From Actinomycetota bacterium (GTDB taxonomy: Bacteria; Actinomycetota; Actinomycetes; Nanopelagicales; Nanopelagicaceae), in assembly GCA_026393075.1 (NCBI GenBank), contig JAPLAW010000054.1:1-55191 (forward strand): DNA of 55,191 nt. The letters run 5' to 3'. Below are positions 49,423 through 55,191 of this stretch, one piece after another. The position numbers were made by a program, and so were the translations under genes. Position 1 is the first letter of the stretch, and each line of letters begins with the position of its first letter. Below the pieces are notes generated by a model. The model searched no databases. It worked only from the letters and a program-made list of their open reading frames with translations, and was not told the origin of the DNA.

Positions 49423-50286
49423 ATGAATATCAGAACACTTAAGACAGGACGAGCTTTAGTTTCGCTTGCCCTGATTATCGCTGCATCAGTAACAGCAATT
49501 CCTTCAAGCTCTGCTGCTGGCTTGCCTTCAGCTCGCTTGACTAGCCCAAGCTATAACGCAACAAACAGCGTTGATGCTACTGGCGATATCGCACAGTATT
49601 ACTCAGCCGGAACCAAGGCGTTCTACACATACATTGGTCACGGCACAAAGCTTTCACTTACTTACATGGTTACAACTGATGGAATGACACCAGCTTTTAA
49701 TCAAGAAGTCCGTTTGCAAATCAACGCCCCTTACAGTGGTTCAAAGGCTAACTGGGTAACAGCTGATGGCACCAAAGTAACCGCACAAGATGGTGGAAAC
49801 TTTGGACTTGAACTCGTGGGCAAAACAGATTCGATGGGTAAAGTAACTTTCGAAGTTACAAATACCGACACAACCGGGCTTGAAGATGCACCTACATCAG
49901 CAATTCAAGATCGTGGTGCGATTAAGCCAGCTCGTCTTTACGGAACCATGAAGGTAGTTATTGTCGGTAAAGGTGATAAGGATGCTGATACTGATCTAGT
50001 TACATTCGATATCACAAACGCAGCTCCAACAGTGTTCGCGCCTCCAGCAGTACAGAAAGTTGCCACAATTGCGACTTCACTAGCAGTTGGTAAAACACTT
50101 GCCCTTCCAGCTAAGAGTGCAAGTGGCTTAGCAGTTAAGTGGATATCTACTACAAAAACTGTATGTACGATTTCTGGAAGTACTTTGACTGCGAAGAAGA
50201 AAGGTTCTTGTTTGATCTCTGGCAGCAACGCTGGTGATTCAAAGAACAAAGCTCTTTCAGTAACAAAGAAAATCACAGTTAAATAA
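49423..50286 (+). CDS. Secreted protein with one copy of the unrecognised repeat domain and a Big-like domain
   Basis: 287 residues from the ATG at 49423, preceded by AAAGGAG. Signal peptide IRTLKTGRALVSLALIIAASVTAIPSSSAAG, then one domain (about 34-195) matching both domains of the protein at 43520: SPSYNATNSVD, YYSAGTKAFYTYIGHGTKLSLTYMVT, QEVRLQINAPYSGSK, TDSMGKVTFEVTNTD. The C-terminal 80 residues have CTISGSTLTAKKKGSCLISGSNAGD, a bacterial Ig-like pattern common in actinobacterial surface proteins. Transcribed with the GH16 gene. Perhaps a glucan-binding cofactor; unknown. Confidence 0.72.
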   Translation: MNIRTLKTGRALVSLALIIAASVTAIPSSSAAGLPSARLTSPSYNATNSVDATGDIAQYYSAGTKAFYTYIGHGTKLSLTYMVTTDGMTPAFNQEVRLQINAPYSGSKANWVTADGTKVTAQDGGNFGLELVGKTDSMGKVTFEVTNTDTTGLEDAPTSAIQDRGAIKPARLYGTMKVVIVGKGDKDADTDLVTFDITNAAPTVFAPPAVQKVATIATSLAVGKTLALPAKSASGLAVKWISTTKTVCTISGSTLTAKKKGSCLISGSNAGDSKNKALSVTKKITVK

Positions 50287-50295
50287 TTAAATAAA

Positions 50296-50337
50296 AACTG
50301 CCCGCCCTGACTCAATTAAGAGTTAAGGCGGGCAGTT
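50296..50337 (+). terminator. Rho-independent terminator after the repeat protein gene
   Basis: AACTGCCCGCC (50296-50306) pairs with GGCGGGCAGTT (50327-50337), and the inner ACTC/GAGT also pair. It is flanked by an A-run and a T-containing tail, 10 bases past the stop at 50286. Confidence 0.85.
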
Positions 50338-50344
50338 CTATTTG

Positions 50345-50417
50345 TAGCCCCGAAGGGATTCGAACCCTCGTAGCTGGCTTGAGAAGCCAGAGTCCTAGGC
50401 CGCTAGACGACGGGGCC
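50345..50417 (-). tRNA. tRNA-Glu (CTC anticodon)
   Basis: A 73-base cloverleaf on the minus strand. The anticodon arm is CTGGC-TTCTCAA-GCCAG, anticodon CTC (reads GAG). The T-arm has GGTTCGAATCC, and the D-arm TCTAGCGGCCTAGGA. The acceptor stem pairs 7 bases with a terminal G-U; the 3' CCA is not encoded. Confidence 0.95.
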
Positions 50418-50482
50418 CTAGTACGCTAAATCTTCAAAGTTGATCACCTATGGTTTTCAACTTCTTCGTGCTTTGTCTTGCG

Positions 50483-50554
50483 CTGGGGTACCAGGACTCG
50501 AACCTAGACTTACTGAACCAGAATCAGCAGGGCTGCCAATTACCCCATACCCCA
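50483..50554 (-). tRNA. tRNA-Gln (CTG anticodon)
   Basis: A 72-base cloverleaf on the minus strand. The acceptor TGGGGTA pairs with TACCCCA; the anticodon loop TTCTGGT gives anticodon CTG (reads CAG); the T-arm has GGTTCGAGTCC. Discriminator G, no encoded CCA. It lies 65 bases from tRNA-Glu on the same strand, so the two are probably processed from one transcript. Confidence 0.95.
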
Positions 50555-50651
50555 TTAAGGCTTTCGCCCAAATGCGCTGACCGGCATGGTCAACGAGGGT
50601 TAAGAATACCTTAGGAATTACAGCGCTTCTAACGCGTGATTTCCCCTATTT

Positions 50652-52106
50652 CTATGGCTTTGCGAGCAGATCAGTGAAATCAGTTACCGACATCTGCTCG
50701 AGCTTTGCACGATCAAGAGTGGCCTCTTCAATTCGCTTCTGCTGATCGGCTGAATAAATTCGCGCCAAGTTAGTGCGGAATTTTTCAATTAATAGCGGGA
50801 TACCTTCGGTGCGACGACGTGCGTGACCGATTGGGTATTCAACTGCAACTTCAGCTAATTTGCTGCCATCATTGAATTCAATAGTAAGCGCATTAGCAAT
50901 CGAACGCTTGGCTGGATCATGGTAGTCAGCGGTATAAGAAGTATCTTCAACGCAAACAATCTTCTCGCGCAACGCATCAATACGAGAATCAGCTGCAATA
51001 TCTTCTTCGTAATCACGTGCAGTTAGACGACCGAAAATTAGCGGAACTGCAACCATGTATTGAATACAGTGATCGCGATCTGCAGGGTTATTCAGCGGAC
51101 CCTTCTTATCAATGATTCGGATACAAGCTTCATGGGTACGAATTGTTACCGACTTAATATCATCTGAAGTTTTTCCAGCTGCAGCCATCTGGCCTTGTAG
51201 TGTCATTGCTGCTTCTACTGCAGTCTGGCTATGAAATTCTGCTGGGAAAGAAATCTTAAAGAGCACGTTCTCCATTACATAAGTTCCGTAAGGACGTTGG
51301 AATTTAAAGTGATTTCCTTTAAATAGGGAATCATAGAAACCCCAAACTTTGGCAGTCAGCACTGATGGATAACCCATCTCGCCAGTCTTAGCAATTAACG
51401 CTAAACGAACTGCGCGCGATGTGGCGTCTCCGGCAGCCCATGATTTACGGGAACCGGCATTTGGGAAATGGCGGTAAGTACGAAGAGCTTGGCCATCGAC
51501 CCAAGCGAGTGAAACTGCATTTAAAGTTTGTTCGCGAGTTAAACCGAGCATCTGCGAAACAACGGCAGTTGAAGCGACTTTAACTAGAACTACGTGATCT
51601 AGACCCACCTTATTAAATGAGTTTTCGAGTGCAATACAGCCTTGAATTTCATGGGCTTTGATCATTGCCGTCAAAATATCTTTTACGACGAGTTTTTTGC
51701 CGGTTGCATATTCTGGGTTGCGTGAAATCCAGTCAGCAGTAGCCAAAATCGCGCCTAAGTTATCTGATGGATGGCCCCATTCCGCAGCGAGCCAAGTGTC
51801 ATTGAAATCTAACCAGCGAATCATGGCGCCAATGTTGAAAGCGCCTTGTACTGGATCTAACTTATAAGCAGTACCTGGAACTCGAACACCAGTTTCAATT
51901 TCACCTTGCGCCACAAGCGGGCCAAGTAATTTACGGCAAGCTTCGTATTCGAGAGCTTCAAGACCGCAACCAATGGTGTCGAGTAAACAGTTGTAAGCAG
52001 TCTCGTAGGCAACATCTGATGTAACCTGAAAATTAAGTGCGTAATCAACGATATCGACAATCTCTTTATCGAATTCTTGAACTGGGCGCGCGATATGTGA
52101 TGACAC
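50652..52106 (-). CDS. prpD: 2-Methylcitrate dehydratase
   Basis: 484 residues, the length of PrpD. Visible marks: CLLDTIGCGLEAL near 45, MIRWLDFNDTWLAAEWGHPSDNLGAILATADWISRN near 96-130, KSWAAGDATSRAVRLALIA near 225, and FPAEFHSQTAVEAA near 290. It dehydrates 2-methylcitrate to 2-methyl-cis-aconitate in the methylcitrate cycle of propionyl-CoA oxidation. It is 23 bases after prpC in the operon prpB-prpC-prpD. It differs clearly from the two MmgE/PrpD proteins of the catabolic island. Confidence 0.92.
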   Translation of the reverse strand: MSSHIARPVQEFDKEIVDIVDYALNFQVTSDVAYETAYNCLLDTIGCGLEALEYEACRKLLGPLVAQGEIETGVRVPGTAYKLDPVQGAFNIGAMIRWLDFNDTWLAAEWGHPSDNLGAILATADWISRNPEYATGKKLVVKDILTAMIKAHEIQGCIALENSFNKVGLDHVVLVKVASTAVVSQMLGLTREQTLNAVSLAWVDGQALRTYRHFPNAGSRKSWAAGDATSRAVRLALIAKTGEMGYPSVLTAKVWGFYDSLFKGNHFKFQRPYGTYVMENVLFKISFPAEFHSQTAVEAAMTLQGQMAAAGKTSDDIKSVTIRTHEACIRIIDKKGPLNNPADRDHCIQYMVAVPLIFGRLTARDYEEDIAADSRIDALREKIVCVEDTSYTADYHDPAKRSIANALTIEFNDGSKLAEVAVEYPIGHARRRTEGIPLLIEKFRTNLARIYSADQQKRIEEATLDRAKLEQMSVTDFTDLLAKP

Positions 52107-52129
52107 TAGGTTTCCTTTGCGGTTATGTT

Positions 52130-53220
52130 TTATCGGTCAGCGAGTGGAACGAAAATTAAATCTTCGGGGCCTGTGTAGTTAGCACTTGGGCGAATGATCT
52201 TGTTATCAATACGTTGTTCAATAACGTGAGCTGCCCAGCCAGTAGTGCGGGCAATGATAAAGATTGGCGTGAAGAATGAAGTAGGGATCTTCATCTTGTT
52301 ATAAGAAACTGCTGAGAACCAATCAAGATTAGGGAACATATTCTTGGCATCCCACATGACAGATTCAATGCGCTCGGCAACGTTATAAAGGTTCATATCA
52401 CCTTGAGTTTGCGAGAGCTCTTGTGCCACAGTCTTAATAACTACGTTGCGAGGGTCTGAGATTGTGTAGACCGGGTGACCGAATCCAATTACTACCTCTT
52501 TGTTAGCAACGCGAGCACGAATATCTGCTTCGGCCTCATCAACACTTGAGTAACGTTCTTGAATTTCTAGCGCAACCTCGTTAGCGCCACCATGCTTTGG
52601 TCCACGAAGCGCGCCAATGGCGCCAGTAATTGCTGAGTACATATCCGAGCCGGTTCCTGCAATAACACGTGCCGTAAATGTTGAGGCATTGAATTCGTGC
52701 TCTGCATAAAGAATCAAAGAGATCTGCATAAGAAGTGCGCAGCAACAGAATCATCAGCGGTTTCTACTTCTATCTTCTTACCGTTATGGCTGAAGTGATA
52801 CCAATAGACCAAGATCGAAGGGATGCAGGCGACTAAACGATCAGCCAATTCGCGTGCAGCAGTGATTTCGTGTGCATCAGCTTCTGGTTCCATGGTGCCA
52901 AGGGCCGATACGCCAGTGCGCACTACATCCATTGGGTGAGCCGAAGCCGGAATCTGCTCAAGTACCCGCTTTAGTGCATCAGGTAGACCGCGCAGTTTCT
53001 TTAGCTTTGCTTTGTATGCATTTAGTTCGGCTAAGTTCGGCAACTTTTCGTGGATCAATAAATAAGAAACTTCTTCGAATTCACAGTGCTTAGCTAAATC
53101 TAAAATGTCATAGCCGCGGTAATGTAAATCGTTACCACTTTTTCCAACTGAACAAAGCGCCGTGTTGCCGGCTGGAACACCAGATAGCGCAACTGACTTC
53201 TTAGGCTTAAATTCGACCAC
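52130..53220 (-). pseudogene. prpC: 2-Methylcitrate synthase, broken by an internal deletion/frameshift
   Basis: Two ORFs in different frames make up one gene. The first (53220 to 52714, GTG start, AGGAG inside the end of prpB) covers the N-terminal part to DDSVAAHFL and then reads four wrong residues to a stop. The second frame (52729 to 52130) resumes at [17 protein letters not shown] and has the catalytic His (YAEHEF), His (GPKHGG) and Asp ([11 protein letters not shown]). In intact PrpC about 15 residues (an HLLHGxxP stretch) lie between HFL and the MxISL motif; they are missing. A loss of about 46 bases explains both the gap and the frame change. Either a real pseudogene or an assembly error. 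Confidence 0.85.
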
Positions 53221-54105
53221 TTATTCTTGCTCCTTTAGGAATTTATCAAGGGCTTGTTCGTAACGGTGATAATCAATGCGGTCGTAAAGCTCTTCGCGAG
53301 TCTGCATTGTGTCGATTACATTGGCTTGAGTGCCTTCAGAGCGAATCGCGTTATAAACATTCTCAGCTGCTTTATTCATAGCGCGGAAAGCAGAAAGCGG
53401 ATAAAGAATCATCGACACATCTGCGCCAGCTAGTTCGTCACGAGTAAATAACGGTGTCAAACCAAACTCAGTGATGTTTGCCAGGATCGGAACATTTACA
53501 GCAGCTCTAAATTTCTTGAAATCCTCAAGAGTACGAATAGCTTCAGGGAAAATGTAATCGGCGCCAGCTGCAATGTAGGCAAGTGAGCGATCAATGGCAG
53601 ATTCAATTCCTTCAACTGCAATTGCATCTGTGCGCGCCATAATTACAAAACTGTCATTTCCGCGAGCATCAACGGCCGCTTTAATACGATCGACCATTTC
53701 GCCTTTTGAAACTACTTCTTTATTTGGGCGATGACCACAACGCTTGGCAGCAACTTGATCTTCCATGTGCATTGCAGCAGCACCAGCTTTAATCAAAGAC
53801 TTAACAGTACGACCGATATTAAAAGCAGATGCGCCGAAACCAGTATCGGCATCAACTAGCAATGGCAGATCGCAGATATCGGTAATTCGACGAACATCGA
53901 CCAATACGTCATCGAGATTGCTAATTCCTAAATCAGGTACGCCTAGTGAACCAGCCGCTACCCCGCCACCAGATAAGTAAATAGCGTTATATCCAGCGCG
54001 CTTAGCAAGGAGAGCATGATTAGCGTTGATCGTGCCCACAATTTGGAGTGGCTTTTCTTGGGCAAGGGCTTTTCTAAACTTTTCACCTGCAGAAATCTGC
54101 GTCAT
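53221..54105 (-). CDS. prpB: Methylisocitrate lyase
   Basis: 294 residues from the ATG at 54105 ([16 protein letters not shown]). Typical features are [44 protein letters not shown] with the metal-binding Asp residues, [18 protein letters not shown] with the catalytic KRCGH Cys, and MARTDA. It splits 2-methylisocitrate to pyruvate and succinate. It is first of prpB-prpC-prpD; the stop abuts the prpC GTG. A promoter just upstream suggests a leaderless message. Confidence 0.94.
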   Translation of the reverse strand: MTQISAGEKFRKALAQEKPLQIVGTINANHALLAKRAGYNAIYLSGGGVAAGSLGVPDLGISNLDDVLVDVRRITDICDLPLLVDADTGFGASAFNIGRTVKSLIKAGAAAMHMEDQVAAKRCGHRPNKEVVSKGEMVDRIKAAVDARGNDSFVIMARTDAIAVEGIESAIDRSLAYIAAGADYIFPEAIRTLEDFKKFRAAVNVPILANITEFGLTPLFTRDELAGADVSMILYPLSAFRAMNKAAENVYNAIRSEGTQANVIDTMQTREELYDRIDYHRYEQALDKFLKEQE

Positions 54106-54111
54106 GCTTGA

Positions 54112-54140
54112 ACTATAACACTTGGCTTTTTTCACCCCAA
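54112..54140 (-). promoter_or_regulatory. Predicted promoter of prpBCD giving a leaderless transcript
   Basis: On the minus strand, TTGGGG (54135-54140) and TATAGT (54112-54117) are 17 bases apart, and only 6 bases separate the -10 box from the prpB ATG (54103-54105). No ribosome site is seen before that ATG. Leaderless mRNAs are common in Actinobacteria. The -35 box is weak. Confidence 0.45.
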
Positions 54141-54170
54141 AAGGGTTCCAGTTAGTGAAACTGCTAACAG

Positions 54171-55191
54171 TTAAAGGGAAAGCGCCAATTTGATGCGTTG
54201 CAAACTAACTTCTTGGCCAAGTAACTCCATGGATTCAAAGAGTGGCGGCGAAATATTGCTGCCAGTTGTCGCAATTCGAACTGCGCCAAAAGCGATACGA
54301 GGCTTTAGCCCCATGTCTTCAATGAGTGAAGAACGAAGCGCTGCCTCAATTGAATCATGATTCCAAGTAGTTAACTTTTCCAATTCACTGATACTACGAG
54401 CCAATACTGATTTGGCCGCTTCATCATTTACTTTGCTAACGCAATCTTCGGCCACTACAAAGTTTTTAACAAATAAGAAATTAAGCATCGCTGGAACCTC
54501 AGCCAAAGTCACAATGCGCTCTTGAATAATTGGAAGTGCTGCTTTAATTACAGCGATCTCAGCTTCAGTTCCAGAAATTACTGCCGCTTTTGTTAGAAAC
54601 GGCAGTGACCAAGTTAGAAATTCTTCCGGAGTTAGAGCGCGAATCTTGTCGCCATTGATAGCTTCTAACTTCTTCATATCAAATCGAGCAGGTGATGAAT
54701 GAACTTTGTCGACTGTAAATAGCTCGGTCAACTCTTTCATTGTTACATTTTCGCGATCATCTCCTGGTGACCAACCAAGCAGCGCTAAGTAATTACAGAT
54801 CGCCTCGGGCAAGAAACCGCGCTCGCGATACCAAGCGATAGAAACTTCACCGTTGCGCTTTGAGAGTTTGGCATTGTCTTGGCCCATTACAAATGGCAAG
54901 TGCGCAAAAGCTGGGAAATCTTCTGGCTTTACACCCATTGCTTGATAAACCCGAATCTGGCGAGGAGTCGAAGAAAGTAAATCTTCCCCACGCAATACAT
55001 GGCTTACTTTCATCATGACGTCATCAACTGCGACTGCCAAGGTGTAAAGCGGTGAACCATCGCCGCGTACCAGCACGAAATCAGGGACAAATTTATGATC
55101 AAAAGTTACATCGCCACGAATCTCATCAGTAAAAGTAGTGCTGCCATCAGGCATGCGCATGCGAACTACAGCTTCGCGGCCTTGTGCTTTG
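54171..55191 (-). CDS. gltX: Glutamyl-tRNA synthetase, 5'-truncated
   Basis: 340 codons are open to the right window edge (reading [15 protein letters not shown] from the edge), so the true start lies outside. The class I KMSKS loop is KLSKRNG in the segment [44 protein letters not shown], and [22 protein letters not shown] is typical of GluRS. It charges tRNA-Glu; a matching tRNA-Glu gene is 3.8 kb away. An inverted GTTAG/CTAAC follows the stop. The HIGH motif is off the window. Confidence 0.94.
   Translation of the reverse strand, partial: KAQGREAVVRMRMPDGSTTFTDEIRGDVTFDHKFVPDFVLVRGDGSPLYTLAVAVDDVMMKVSHVLRGEDLLSSTPRQIRVYQAMGVKPEDFPAFAHLPFVMGQDNAKLSKRNGEVSIAWYRERGFLPEAICNYLALLGWSPGDDRENVTMKELTELFTVDKVHSSPARFDMKKLEAINGDKIRALTPEEFLTWSLPFLTKAAVISGTEAEIAVIKAALPIIQERIVTLAEVPAMLNFLFVKNFVVAEDCVSKVNDEAAKSVLARSISELEKLTTWNHDSIEAALRSSLIEDMGLKPRIAFGAVRIATTGSNISPPLFESMELLGQEVSLQRIKLALSL

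Noticed and set aside
50345-50554. The tRNA pair as an integration target of the neighbouring glucan locus
   Set aside because: No partial tRNA duplicate, integrase or direct repeat is visible on the other side of the locus.
52130-53220. Reading the prpC region as two independent genes
   Set aside because: Both pieces match consecutive parts of one methylcitrate synthase, and the second ATG has no ribosome site; a broken single gene explains the data better, although restart cannot be excluded.

Overview
The window looks like a chromosome segment of a streamlined, low-GC, F420-using actinobacterium. Freshwater Nanopelagicales (acI lineage) is my best guess; the taxon is inference. The reasons are the F420 enzymes (an F420:NADPH oxidoreductase and two luciferase-like oxidoreductases), AT-leaning codon use, GTG/TTG starts, CCA-less tRNA genes, very short or overlapping gene junctions (including five tail-to-tail overlaps), and Gram-positive style solute-binding proteins. 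I see no phage, IS, integrase or CRISPR.

Region 1 (1-37192) is a catabolic island of about 37 kb and 37 genes in seven multi-gene transcription units plus two single genes (MaoC 654-1178 and the acyl-CoA ligase): (a) the truncated F420 reductase, a MaoC hydratase and an acyl-CoA ligase; (b) a His-rich double cupin and a membrane protein; (c) livK, livH, a fused livM-livG, livF, a double VOC protein and two unknowns (minus strand, 11951 to 4960); (d) a dimeric barrel protein, an IclR regulator and an LLM oxidoreductase (minus); (e) a hydantoinase-like amidohydrolase, CaiB CoA-transferase, cyclase-family hydrolase, MmgE/PrpD and MFS transporter (plus); (f) an eleven-gene minus-strand operon (30492 to 20671): LLM, CaiB, MmgE/PrpD, double RidA, two hot-dog hydratases, an Ltp2-like thiolase fold, DUF35, acyl-CoA dehydrogenase, CitE-like lyase and cupin; (g) a hydratase pair, an FAD oxidoreductase with an MDR reductase, and SnoaL / nitrilase-fold / aldehyde dehydrogenase. 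The likely logic is uptake by LivKHMGF, F420-dependent redox chemistry, hydrolytic C-N opening, CoA activation, then dehydrogenation, hydration and retro-aldol cleavage. I cannot name the substrate and recognise no described pathway with this set. A three-half-site operator, GGAA-N5-TTCC-N7-GGAA, recurs before most of these units; its left part has the half-sites and spacing of the known IclR box, so the island probably forms one IclR regulon.

Region 2 (37207-38735) holds a secreted SNase-like nuclease with an Excalibur domain and two small unknown membrane proteins. Region 3 (38754-50337) is a beta-glucan (laminarin-type) locus: LacI regulator, GH1 beta-glucosidase, one cytoplasmic and two secreted GH16 enzymes, a CUT1 sugar importer lacking its own ATPase, and two related secreted proteins of an unrecognised repeat family. 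Two identical 14-bp LacI-type palindromes sit in the two divergent promoters. Region 4 (50345-55191) has tRNA-Glu(CTC), tRNA-Gln(CTG), the methylcitrate genes prpD, a broken prpC and prpB, and the C-terminal part of gltX cut by the window edge.
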